Below are positions 1-8,944 of a DNA stretch of 45,110 bases, piece after piece. Source of the stretch: Candidatus Tyrphobacter aquilonaris (GTDB lineage Bacteria > Vulcanimicrobiota > Vulcanimicrobiia > Vulcanimicrobiales > Vulcanimicrobiaceae); contig PKZD01000027.1 in NCBI GenBank assembly GCA_003133745.1, positions 8,188 to 53,297 on the forward strand, given 5' to 3'. The notes beneath the pieces were generated by a model that was given only the letters and a program-made list of their open reading frames with translations, did no database searches and was not told the DNA's origin. The stretch's first letter is position 1, and each line of letters begins with the position of its first letter. A program made the translations under genes and the position numbers.

Positions 1-2
1 TG

Positions 3-1385
3 CCGACGATCGCCGGCAATCTCGGCGCCTCGACCGACGATGCGGCGTGGGTCGCGACGGGGTACCTGCTTTCGGCCGTCATCATCATGCCGCTCAACGG
101 CTGGCTGACGGCGTACTTTGGGCGGAAGAACTTTTACGCCGCGTGCATCGCGATCTTCACGATCGCATCGTTTTTATGCGGAACGGCGACGAGCATTTGG
201 CAGCTCACGTTCTATCGCGTCATCCAAGGCATCGGCGGCGGCGCATTGCAACCGACGGCGCAAGCGCTGCTCTTCGAGAGCTTTCCACCCAAGGAACGCG
301 GCGGAGCGATGGCGCTCTTCGGCCTCGGCGCGATGGTGGGACCGGCCATCGGCCCGTTGCTGGGCGGCTACCTCATCGACAATGCGACATGGCCGCTGAT
401 TTTCTTCATCAACATTCCGATCGGCATCGCCGCGTTTGTGATGACGCTCGCCTTCATCCCGAATCCGCACTATCTCAACAAGCCGAAGGGCGGGCTCGAC
501 TTCATCAGCCTCGGGTTGCTCGTCGCCGGCCTCGGATCGCTGCAGTACGTGCTCGAACGCGGACAGCATGACGATTGGTGGAGTTCCTCCACGATCACGA
601 CCCTCGCGGTCGTGTCGGTCGTCTCGCTGATCGCATTTATCGTACGATCGCTACGCGACAAGAATCCGCTCGTCGACCTGCGCATTTTTCGATACCGAGA
701 GTTCACGATCGGGAACATGCTGCTCGCGATTCTGGGCTTCGGACTCTTCGGAACCGCGCTCATCATGCCGCTCTTCTTTCAAAGCATAGCGGGCATGTCC
801 GCGTTCGAAGTCGGCCAAGTGCTCTTGCCGGGCGCAATCGCAACCGCGGTCTCAATGATCATCGCGGGCCGTCTGGTGGGACGCATCGATGGGCGCATTC
901 TCATTGCCTTCGGCACCGCGCTCTTCGCGCTTTCGACGTGGATGCTCGGTGGCTTGAATGAAAACACCGGCTACTGGGATGTCTTCTATCCGCGCGTGCT
1001 GCAAGGATTTGCATTGGGCTTTCTCTTCGTCCCGCTCTCCACGGTGATGCTCGCGCCGGTGCCGCGCGAAGAACTCTCGGGCGCGAGCGGCGTTTCGAAC
1101 CTCGTGCGGCAGATCGGCGGCAGCCTCGGCATCGCGATTTTGTACACGATGCTCACGCGCGAAACCGCCGTCGCGTGGTCCACGCTTGCGGGCGGCGTCA
1201 CGTCGACGCACGGCTATTCAATCCAAGCCTTGACGGGGCTCGTCGCGCAGGGCTCCTCGGTTATCGGCTACGACTATCTCTTCAGGCTGACGGCGGTCGT
1301 CTTTATCGCGACGCTTCCGCTCGTCTTCTTTATGCGGCCGCCGAAGGTCGCAAGCGGCGGAGCGACGCCCGCAATGGCCGAATAG
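3..1385 (+). CDS. DHA2-family MFS drug transporter (EmrB/QacA-like), 5' partial
   Basis: Frame stays open to the window edge upstream of the listed ORF start (PTIAGNLGASTDDAAWVATGYLLSAVIIMPLNGWL...). Contains the MFS motif GWLTAYFGRKN, RVIQGIGGGALQPTAQALLFESFPPKERGGAMALFG, and many TM segments. Confidence 0.9.
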   Translation, partial: PTIAGNLGASTDDAAWVATGYLLSAVIIMPLNGWLTAYFGRKNFYAACIAIFTIASFLCGTATSIWQLTFYRVIQGIGGGALQPTAQALLFESFPPKERGGAMALFGLGAMVGPAIGPLLGGYLIDNATWPLIFFINIPIGIAAFVMTLAFIPNPHYLNKPKGGLDFISLGLLVAGLGSLQYVLERGQHDDWWSSSTITTLAVVSVVSLIAFIVRSLRDKNPLVDLRIFRYREFTIGNMLLAILGFGLFGTALIMPLFFQSIAGMSAFEVGQVLLPGAIATAVSMIIAGRLVGRIDGRILIAFGTALFALSTWMLGGLNENTGYWDVFYPRVLQGFALGFLFVPLSTVMLAPVPREELSGASGVSNLVRQIGGSLGIAILYTMLTRETAVAWSTLAGGVTSTHGYSIQALTGLVAQGSSVIGYDYLFRLTAVVFIATLPLVFFMRPPKVASGGATPAMAE

Positions 1386-1396
1386 CGCATCATCGC

Positions 1397-2767
1397 ATGC
1401 ATTCGCTCGATGCTCGGCTGGCGCAAGCGCTTCCCCCGGGAACGCTCTACGCGGTCGGCGGGCGCGTGCGCGACGAGGTTCGCGCCGAGTTCGAGCGGAG
1501 CGAGCCGACGGTCAAGGACCTCGATTACGTCGTCACCGGCGTGCCGTTCGACGAGCTGCGCGCGCGGCTTGAAAAACTCGGGCGCGTCGACCTCGTCGGC
1601 GCGTCGTTCGCGGTCCTCAAGGTAACCTTCGACGGCACGACGGTCGACGTCGCATTACCGCGTCGCGAGCGCTCGACGGGGACCGCGCACCGCGCCTTCG
1701 AGGTCGAGGGCAGTCCCGAGATACCGCTCGAGGAAGATCTCGGCCGACGCGATTTTCGCATGAACGCGATGGCGCGCGCGCTGCCTTCGGGCGACTTGAT
1801 CGACCCGCATGGCGGCGCGGCCGACGTCCGTGCGCGCCGCGTCGATATCCTGATCGATCGCGCCTTCGAAGAAGACCCGTTGCGAATGGTTCGCGCAGCT
1901 CAGTTTGCAGCGCGCTTCGAATACGCGCCGACGCCGCGGACGCTTGATGCAATGCGCAAGGCCGCGCCACTCGCAAGCACGGTCTCCGGCGAACGCGTCG
2001 CCGAAGAGTTCACGAAACTCTTGACGCACGCGGCTCGGCCGTCGCTCGGCCTCGAACTGCTGCGTGAAACCGGCGTGCTCGCGGTCTTGGCACCGGAGCT
2101 CGTCGAGGGCGTCGGCGTCGAGCAGAACCAATGGCACGCATACGACGTCTGGCAGCACGCGCTCGCCTCGGTCGATGCGGCGCCGCGCGACGATCTCGTC
2201 GTACGGCTCGCCGCGTTGCTTCACGACGTCGGAAAGCCGCGCACGAAGGAAGGGCCGCATTTTTACCGGCACGAGCAGGTCGGTGCCGAGATGACGCACG
2301 CGTTGCTGCGCCGGCTTCGGTTTTCGAACGACGTCGTCGAAGCGACGACCCATCTCGTGCGTTCGCACATGTACGCGGCCGATCCGAATCTTTCGGATCC
2401 GGCGCTGCGGCGATCCATTCGGCGCATCGGCGTCGAGCATCTCGAGCGGCAGTTCGCATTGCGCCATGCCGATATCGCCGGTTCCGGATTGCCGAAGCGC
2501 GACGATTCGAACGAACGCTTCGAAACCAGAGTGCGCGAGGAAGTCGCGCGAAAGCCCGCTTTTTCCGTGGGGGATCTTGCGATCGGCGGGCAAGACGTCG
2601 TCGCCGCGATGATTCGCAGCGGCGCGGCGCAGCCCGGATTTCGCGGCGATCCGCGCGTCGGTGAAATCCTGCGCGGGCTCTTCGAGCAGGTCACGGAGCA
2701 GCCTGAGCGTAACGAGCGCCAGACACTTTTGAAGCTTCTCGACGAGCATCTCCGGGGGCTTACCTGA
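1397..2767 (+). CDS. cca: CCA tRNA nucleotidyltransferase / poly(A) polymerase family with HD domain
   Basis: In-frame ATG at 1397 (MHSLDARLAQALPPGTLYAVGGRVRDEV). Class II NTase pattern (GGRVRDE, DLDYVVTG, RRDFRMNAMA) and HD motif (LLHDVGKPRTK). Confidence 0.88.
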   Translation: MHSLDARLAQALPPGTLYAVGGRVRDEVRAEFERSEPTVKDLDYVVTGVPFDELRARLEKLGRVDLVGASFAVLKVTFDGTTVDVALPRRERSTGTAHRAFEVEGSPEIPLEEDLGRRDFRMNAMARALPSGDLIDPHGGAADVRARRVDILIDRAFEEDPLRMVRAAQFAARFEYAPTPRTLDAMRKAAPLASTVSGERVAEEFTKLLTHAARPSLGLELLRETGVLAVLAPELVEGVGVEQNQWHAYDVWQHALASVDAAPRDDLVVRLAALLHDVGKPRTKEGPHFYRHEQVGAEMTHALLRRLRFSNDVVEATTHLVRSHMYAADPNLSDPALRRSIRRIGVEHLERQFALRHADIAGSGLPKRDDSNERFETRVREEVARKPAFSVGDLAIGGQDVVAAMIRSGAAQPGFRGDPRVGEILRGLFEQVTEQPERNERQTLLKLLDEHLRGLT

Positions 2768-3540
2768 TGGGTCGCATCATCGCGCTCGTGAACCAGAAGG
2801 GCGGCGTGGGCAAATCCACGACCGCCGTCAATCTTGGCGCGGCGCTTGGGATGCTCGGCAAGAAGGTGCTCGTCATCGACGACGACCCGCAAGGAAACAC
2901 GACCACCGGCTTCGGGATCGAAAAGTCGTCGATCGGAGCGAGCGTCTACGACGTTCTCATGCGGCAGGCATCGCTGAGCGACGCGCTGCGCGCAACCGAG
3001 ATCGAGGGTCTCTTCCTCGCGCCCGCGACCATCGACCTCGCCGGCGCCGAGATCGAGTTGGTCTCCGAGTTGTCGCGGGAGACGCGGCTGCGCGAAGCGC
3101 TCAGCCCGATCGCCGAACGCTACGAATACGTGCTCATCGACTCGCCGCCGTCGCTCGGGTTGCTGACGATCAACGCGCTCGTCGCCGCGACCGAAGCGAT
3201 CATACCGGTGCAGGCGGAGTTCTATGCGCTCGAGGGGCTTTCGCAGCTCACGCGCGTCGTCAACCGCGTTCGCGAAGCGCTTAACCCGCCGTTGCACGTC
3301 AGCGGCGTGCTCGTGACGATGTACGACGGTCGCACGCGCCTCGCGGTCGAGGTGCTCGACGAACTTGCACGCTACTTCCCCGAGCAGATGTTCAAGACGC
3401 AAATTCCGCGCAACGTGCGCCTCTCCGAGGCGCCGTCGTTCGGGAAACCGGTCATGCTCTTCGATCCGAAGAGTCGCGGCGCGCAAGCCTACATGGCGCT
3501 CGCGCGCGAACTGCTCGAGCCCGCCAAGGTGCACGCGTGA
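2767..3540 (+). CDS. parA: ParA/Soj chromosome partitioning ATPase
   Basis: Deviant Walker A NQKGGVGKSTTAVNLGAAL; IDDDPQGNTTTGFG; ATGA overlap with cca. Confidence 0.95.
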   Translation: MGRIIALVNQKGGVGKSTTAVNLGAALGMLGKKVLVIDDDPQGNTTTGFGIEKSSIGASVYDVLMRQASLSDALRATEIEGLFLAPATIDLAGAEIELVSELSRETRLREALSPIAERYEYVLIDSPPSLGLLTINALVAATEAIIPVQAEFYALEGLSQLTRVVNRVREALNPPLHVSGVLVTMYDGRTRLAVEVLDELARYFPEQMFKTQIPRNVRLSEAPSFGKPVMLFDPKSRGAQAYMALARELLEPAKVHA

Positions 3541-4409
3541 CCGGTCGTCCCGCGCGCGGTCTCGGGCGCGGGCTCGATGCGTTGCTCGGTAGCGCGCCGT
3601 TGCCGGTCGCGCCGGCGGCAGGCGGATTTCGCGAGATCCCGGTCGATCGCATCACGCCGAACCCGTTTCAGCCGCGCCGCTCTTTCGACCAGACGACGCT
3701 CGACGAACTGAAGCGCTCGATCGAAGAGTTCGGCGTGCTCGTCCCAATCATCGTGCGCGCGCGCGGCGACCGCTTCCAAATCATTGCCGGCGAGCGGCGC
3801 TGGCGCGCCTGCGCCGCGCTTGGACGGAGCACGATTCCGGCGATCGTCCGCGAGAACGACGATCGGGAATCGCTCGAAGTCGCGATCGTCGAGAACCTGC
3901 AGCGCGAAGATCTCAACGCGCTCGAAGAGGCGGCCGGATTCGCGCAGCTGATCGAAGACTACGACCTGACGCAGGAACAGGTCGCGCAGCGCGTCGGACG
4001 CAGCCGTCCGGCGGTGGCGAACGCGTTGCGACTGCTCGCGCTTCCCGATTCCATCAAGGTGATGATCGTCGATCAACGCCTCTCGGCCGGACACGCGCGC
4101 GCGCTCCTCGCTGCGCCGGAGCGAGAGCGGGCGGCGCTCGCGGCGCGCGCCGTCGCGCAGGAACTCTCGGTGCGCGCGCTCGAGCGTCTCGCGTCGGAAG
4201 CATCCGCACCACCTCCGGCGCAAGCGGCGCCGAAGGCGCCCCGCGAGCTTTCGCCGGAGGAGCGCGATTTTGAATCGCATCTGCGCGAGCGCTTCGGCGT
4301 GCGCGTCACGCTCGTGCGCAGCGGAAGCGGCGGACGCATCGAGTTTCGCTTCGTCGACGACCGCCAGTTGATGGCGCTCGGCGAGCGGCTTCTCGGTCGG
4401 GAGCCGTGA
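3537..4409 (+). CDS. parB: ParB/Spo0J chromosome partitioning protein
   Basis: GTG start; RGLGRGLDALLG N-terminus; NPFQPRR; GERRWRA; HTH region EQVAQRVGRSRPAVANALRLL. Confidence 0.95.
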   Translation: MTGRPARGLGRGLDALLGSAPLPVAPAAGGFREIPVDRITPNPFQPRRSFDQTTLDELKRSIEEFGVLVPIIVRARGDRFQIIAGERRWRACAALGRSTIPAIVRENDDRESLEVAIVENLQREDLNALEEAAGFAQLIEDYDLTQEQVAQRVGRSRPAVANALRLLALPDSIKVMIVDQRLSAGHARALLAAPERERAALAARAVAQELSVRALERLASEASAPPPAQAAPKAPRELSPEERDFESHLRERFGVRVTLVRSGSGGRIEFRFVDDRQLMALGERLLGREP

Positions 4410-5035
4410 CGCGCGCACAGCGCGCTTCCCTCCTGCACGGCATCTACGTCATCGTCAATGAAGAATCGCGCGCGCTCGAGATCGCGCGAGCGGTCCTGGC
4501 CGCCGGCGTGCGAATCGTGCAGTATCGCGCAAAGGACGGCATCGCCGATGCGCGCCTGCGCGCGCTGCGCGAGTTGACGCAGGGGTATCGCGCGCTGCTG
4601 ATCCTCGACGACGATTGGCGGGCGGCGGGCGCGTACGAGTGCGACGGCATCCATCTCGGTCCCGGGGACGACGGTTTCGGCGATCCGGCCCGCGTGCGCG
4701 AAGCGCTTCCCGCGGCGCTGATCGGGCTCTCTTGCGCGAATGAAGAAGAGGCGCGCGCAGCCGAAGCGGGCGGCGCGGACTACGTCGGCGTCGGTTCCGT
4801 TTATGCGACCAACTCAAAAGAAGATGCCGGTGCGGCGATCGGGATCGAGACGCTGAAGCGCATTGCGGCTTCCACCCGGCTTCCGGTGGCGGCGATCGGC
4901 GGCATCTCGCTTGAGAATCTGCGCGAAGTGCGCGCGAGCGGCGTTGCAATGGCTGCGACGATCTCCGCGGTTGCGCGAAGCGCGGACCCCCGCGATGCAG
5001 CGCGGCGGCTCGTCGCGCTGTGGAACGACGGTTGA
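4406..5035 (+). CDS. thiE: Thiamine phosphate synthase
   Basis: QYRAKDG, DDDWRAAGAYECDGIHLG, GADYVGVGSVYATNSKEDAG, AIGGISLENL. Confidence 0.85.
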   Translation: MTRAQRASLLHGIYVIVNEESRALEIARAVLAAGVRIVQYRAKDGIADARLRALRELTQGYRALLILDDDWRAAGAYECDGIHLGPGDDGFGDPARVREALPAALIGLSCANEEEARAAEAGGADYVGVGSVYATNSKEDAGAAIGIETLKRIAASTRLPVAAIGGISLENLREVRASGVAMAATISAVARSADPRDAARRLVALWNDG

Positions 5036-5037
5036 TC

Positions 5038-5787
5038 GTGCGCTCGGTGCTCTCGATCGGGACGTCGCATCCGTGGAACGTCGCCGGCATCGGGCGCGAT
5101 ATCGTCGTCGGTGCGGAGTTTGAGGTGCGCGTCCTGACCGTCATCGCCGCGGTGAGCGCGCAGGACGAGCGCGGCGTACGCGCGTTGCACGTGCTGCCCG
5201 CGGCCGCGCTGCGAGCCCAGTTCGATGCGCTCGCGACTGCGGAGATCGCGGCCGTTCGCGTCGGGGCGCTCGGCTCCGCGGAGAACGTCACATGCGTCGG
5301 CGCATTCTTGCGTTCGATCGCGCCGGTTCCGGCGGTGCTCGATCCCGTCTTCGCGGCAAGCGCGGGCGGTGCGCTCGCCGACGAGGCCGCGATTGCGAAG
5401 CTGCGCGAGGATGCGGCGACGCTCGGAAACGTCGTGCTCACGCCGAATCTTGACGAAGCCGCCGCGCTGCTCGGGCGCGCGCGAATCGCGCGCGGCGATC
5501 TCGAGGATGCGGCAAGGACGCTGCGCGCGCGCGGCGTGCTCGCGGTCCTGCTCAAAGGCGGTCATCTCGCAGGCGATCCGGTTGACGTCCTCGCAAGCGG
5601 CGACGGCGTCGAAGCGTTCTCATCCCCGCGAATCGGCGCCGAGATGCCCGGCACCGGCTGCACGCTCGCGATGGCTTTGGCATGCGAACTGGCACGCGGG
5701 CGCGCGCTCCGCGACGCCGTAATCGCCGCACGCGCGTACGTGCGCACGAAGATGACGGCGATGACGCGTGGAAAGGCCAGCGCGTGA
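5038..5787 (+). CDS. ThiD-like hydroxymethylpyrimidine (phosphate) kinase, divergent N-terminus
   Basis: LDPVF, LTPNLDEAAALLG, LLKGGHLAGDPVDVL and GTGCTLAMALA match the ThiD family; directly follows thiE. The start could also be GTG 5020 or TTG 5032. Confidence 0.75.
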   Translation: MRSVLSIGTSHPWNVAGIGRDIVVGAEFEVRVLTVIAAVSAQDERGVRALHVLPAAALRAQFDALATAEIAAVRVGALGSAENVTCVGAFLRSIAPVPAVLDPVFAASAGGALADEAAIAKLREDAATLGNVVLTPNLDEAAALLGRARIARGDLEDAARTLRARGVLAVLLKGGHLAGDPVDVLASGDGVEAFSSPRIGAEMPGTGCTLAMALACELARGRALRDAVIAARAYVRTKMTAMTRGKASA

Positions 5788-6773
5788 GCAAGCCGCGCGT
5801 GATGTCGGGAATGCGTCCGACCGGGGGATTGCATATCGGTCATCTCGTCGGCGTCTTGACGCAGTGGGCGAACTTCTGCGAGACGGCTGAGGCCTTCTTC
5901 GAAATCGCCGATCTGCACGCGTACACCACCGGATTTGCCGATCCGGAGGCGATTCGTGCCGCGCGTGAGGAGATGGTGTCGGTGTGGCTCGCGGCCGGCG
6001 TCGATCCGGCGAGATCCACGATCTACCTTCAGTCCGGCGTCCCGGAGATCGCCGAACTGCACACGCTGCTCGCGATGATCGTGCCGGTCTCTTGGCTCGA
6101 ACGCGTTCCCAGCTACAAAGGGCAGATCGAGGCGCTCGGCAATCAGATTGCAACGTACGGATTTCTCGGTTATCCGCTCCTGCAGCTCTGCGACATCGCC
6201 GTCATGCGCGGCGAGCGCGTCCCGGTCGGCCGCGACCAAGTCGCGCACCTCGAGCTCGGCCGCGAGATCGTGCGGCGCTTCAACCATCTCTACGGCGACG
6301 GGCGCGACGTGCTCATCGAGCCGCAACCGACGCTTTCGGAGTTTCCCGAAGTGCCCGGCACCGACGGCCGCAAGATGAGCAAGTCCTACGATAACGCGAT
6401 CCTCATCGCAGACGACGAGGATACGACGACGAAGAGAGTGCGCGCGATGCTCACCGATCCGCAGAAGGTCCGCCGCGGCGACCCTGGGCGGCCCGAGATC
6501 TGTCCGGTATTCGCGCTCTGGAAGTTCGTGAATCCGCAGCGCCTCGACGGCATCGCCGCGGCGTGCCGCTCGGGTGAGTTGGGCTGCGTCCAGGACAAGA
6601 GCGAGTTCGCCGAAGCGCTCAACGCCTATCTGCGCCCGGTGCGCGAGCGTCTCGCGGAATATCGCGGAGACCGCGCCGCCGTGGACCGGATCATTACGGA
6701 GGGCACCGCGCACGCGAGAGAAATCGCCGCGGGCGTGCTGCGCGACGTCAAGCGTGCGATGAAGCTGACCTAA
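5784..6773 (+). CDS. trpS: Tryptophanyl-tRNA synthetase
   Basis: GTG start at 5784 (VSKPRVMSGMRPTGGLHIGHLVG, HIGH-type motif); KMSKSYDNAI. Confidence 0.92.
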   Translation: MSKPRVMSGMRPTGGLHIGHLVGVLTQWANFCETAEAFFEIADLHAYTTGFADPEAIRAAREEMVSVWLAAGVDPARSTIYLQSGVPEIAELHTLLAMIVPVSWLERVPSYKGQIEALGNQIATYGFLGYPLLQLCDIAVMRGERVPVGRDQVAHLELGREIVRRFNHLYGDGRDVLIEPQPTLSEFPEVPGTDGRKMSKSYDNAILIADDEDTTTKRVRAMLTDPQKVRRGDPGRPEICPVFALWKFVNPQRLDGIAAACRSGELGCVQDKSEFAEALNAYLRPVRERLAEYRGDRAAVDRIITEGTAHAREIAAGVLRDVKRAMKLT

Positions 6774-6791
6774 GAGCGCGCCTGCTCGCGG

Positions 6792-7226
6792 CTATTGCGC
6801 GGGCGTGAAACGAAGGCCGCTGATCAAACCGGAACCGTCGAGAACGAAGATTTCATCGAGCGTCGTCGTCGCAAATGCAACGCGATAGATGTACGCGGTA
6901 TTGCTCTCGACGATCTCTTTGCCGGCCGGCGTGAACGACGTCGGCTGACCGAGCGCCCCGAACTGTGCCGCGAGCCGGCGCGCGACGTCGGCGGTGAGCA
7001 GCGCGTTCATCTGCGCATCGAGTTGCGCACGATCGATCCTGCCCGTTTGAATCCGGTGCAGCCATTCCTGAGCGCGAGCCATGACGGCGGCATCGCTCGG
7101 CAGGCTCGGCATCGGCGACGCGCTCGCGGAAGGCAGCGGCGTCGCGGGCGTCGTGGGCGCCGCAACCGTGGCGATGGGTGCCGAGCATGCCGCGAAGAGC
7201 GCGACGGCGGCGGCCAGACGCGTCAC
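6792..7226 (-). CDS. Putative exported/lipoprotein of unknown function (tandem paralogue 2)
   Basis: MTRLAAAVALFAACSAP N-terminal signal with lipobox-like FAAC; P/S-rich linker; similar to the neighbouring 7223..7657 product. Confidence 0.7.
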   Translation of the reverse strand: MTRLAAAVALFAACSAPIATVAAPTTPATPLPSASASPMPSLPSDAAVMARAQEWLHRIQTGRIDRAQLDAQMNALLTADVARRLAAQFGALGQPTSFTPAGKEIVESNTAYIYRVAFATTTLDEIFVLDGSGLISGLRFTPAQ

Positions 7227-7657
7227 TGACCCACTGTGAAGCGAAGGACGGCGATCTTGTTATAGTCGTCGAGGACGAGTGTCTCGTCCCAGACGCCGTT
7301 GTCGAAGCGAATTCGATAGAGATACTGGGTCAGGCCGGCGCCAAGACTTTGCTTGTTCGCCAGATTGAACGAGAGCGGACTGCCGAGCGATCCCAGCTCG
7401 CCGGCGAGTCGGCTCACCACATCGGGCGTGAGAGCGGCATTCATTTGATCGTTGAGCTGCGAGCGGTCGATGTTCCCCATCTGCAAGTGCCGTAGCCAAT
7501 CTCGTGCCCATCCCTGGACGACGGCGTCGCTGGGCGGCGTTGGAGCGCTTATGGCCGCCGGGGTGGGCGACGGCGCGCTGGTCTGCGCGGCCGCCTGCGA
7601 AACGCTTTGCGCCGAACCGGCGAGCAAGAAGCAGAGGATAAGAAATCGCGTCATCAT
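7223..7657 (-). CDS. Putative secreted protein of unknown function (tandem paralogue 1)
   Basis: In-frame ATG at 7657 gives signal peptide MMTRFLILCFLLAGSAQSVSQAAAQ. The longer 7792 ORF overlaps the aminotransferase. Confidence 0.7.
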   Translation of the reverse strand: MMTRFLILCFLLAGSAQSVSQAAAQTSAPSPTPAAISAPTPPSDAVVQGWARDWLRHLQMGNIDRSQLNDQMNAALTPDVVSRLAGELGSLGSPLSFNLANKQSLGAGLTQYLYRIRFDNGVWDETLVLDDYNKIAVLRFTVGQ

Positions 7658-7662
7658 GAACG

Positions 7663-8859
7663 TCATCCTTTGAAGTTCGGAAGTGCTTGCGCGATCGCGT
7701 CGAGAGCCCAGTCGATGTCCTCGATCGAGGCCGCGTACGAGAAGCGCAGATATCCGTTCCCGGCCTTTCCGAAGGCGGAGCCGCCGGTGCACGCGACGCC
7801 GGCTTCATCGAGGAGAAAGCGCGCGAGCGCGCGATCGTCTTTCGTGATCCGCGACACGTTGGGGAAGGCATAAAAGGCGCCCTCGGGCAGCGTGCACGAA
7901 AGGCCGGGGATTTTGTTCAAGCCGGCGACGATGCGGTCGCGGCGTTTGTGAAAGGTTGCATTCATCTCGCGCACCGGAGCGTCGGGTCCGCGGAGCGCGG
8001 CGATTCCCGCCTGCTGCACGAACGATGCGACGCAACTGAACGTGTTGTTGTTGAAGAGCGTAACGACTTCGGCAAGCGCCTCGGGCATCAGTGCGTAGCC
8101 CAGGCGCCAGCCGGTCATCGCGTAGGCTTTCGAGAAGCCGTCGACGACGATCGTGCGTTCCCGCATGCCCGGCAGCGCGGCAATCGAAACGTACACGCCC
8201 TCCGTATAGAAGTTGCGGCTATAGATCTCGTCCGCGAGGACGAGGAAATCGTGGCGTTGCGCGAGCGCGGCAATCCGTTCGAGGTCTTCGGGCAGGAGCA
8301 CTCCGCCGGTCGGATTGTGCGGCGAGTTGATGACGAGCAGTTTCGTGCGGTCCGAGACGCACCGCTCCAACTCGTCGAGATCCATGCGCCAACCGCGCTC
8401 CTCGCGCAACGGGATCGCGGTCACCTTCGCTTCCAGGTAGCTCGCCGCACTGGCGTACGCGGGATAGGCGGGGTCGAAGTAGACGAACTCGTCGCCCGGA
8501 TCGAGCAGCGAGCAGAGCGTGTTCCAGATGACCGGTTTGGCACCGGGACTGATGACGACGTTCTCGGGCGTGTACCCCGGCTCGATGTTCCGGAACGCAC
8601 CGGCGTACTCTGCGATCGTGGCGCGGAGGTCGGCCATTCCGGCCGAGGGCGTGTAGTGCGTGTAGCCGGCGTAGAGCGCCTCGACGGCTGCCTGCTTGAT
8701 GTGCTCCGGGGTATCGAAATCGGGCTCGCCGATCTCCATGTGGACCACTCGCCGACCCTGCGCCTCGAGCGCGCGGGCCCGCGCTAGCACTTGGAAAGCG
8801 TTCTCGGCTCCCAGCCGCGCGACCGCGGCGGCGACCCGGTTTTCGGTGGCCGCAAGCAT
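7663..8859 (-). CDS. Class I/II pyridoxal phosphate-dependent aminotransferase
   Basis: HMEIGEPDFDTP, NSPHNPTGGVL, DGFSKAYAMTGWRLGY (PLP lysine region). Confidence 0.92.
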   Translation of the reverse strand: MLAATENRVAAAVARLGAENAFQVLARARALEAQGRRVVHMEIGEPDFDTPEHIKQAAVEALYAGYTHYTPSAGMADLRATIAEYAGAFRNIEPGYTPENVVISPGAKPVIWNTLCSLLDPGDEFVYFDPAYPAYASAASYLEAKVTAIPLREERGWRMDLDELERCVSDRTKLLVINSPHNPTGGVLLPEDLERIAALAQRHDFLVLADEIYSRNFYTEGVYVSIAALPGMRERTIVVDGFSKAYAMTGWRLGYALMPEALAEVVTLFNNNTFSCVASFVQQAGIAALRGPDAPVREMNATFHKRRDRIVAGLNKIPGLSCTLPEGAFYAFPNVSRITKDDRALARFLLDEAGVACTGGSAFGKAGNGYLRFSYAASIEDIDWALDAIAQALPNFKG

Positions 8860-8944
8860 CTAATGGTCCCTCTCATAGTGACTAAAGCAGTAGAAAATCA
8901 TCAAGGGGGCCTGCCTGGCACGGCGAACCAAACATGCCCTACCT

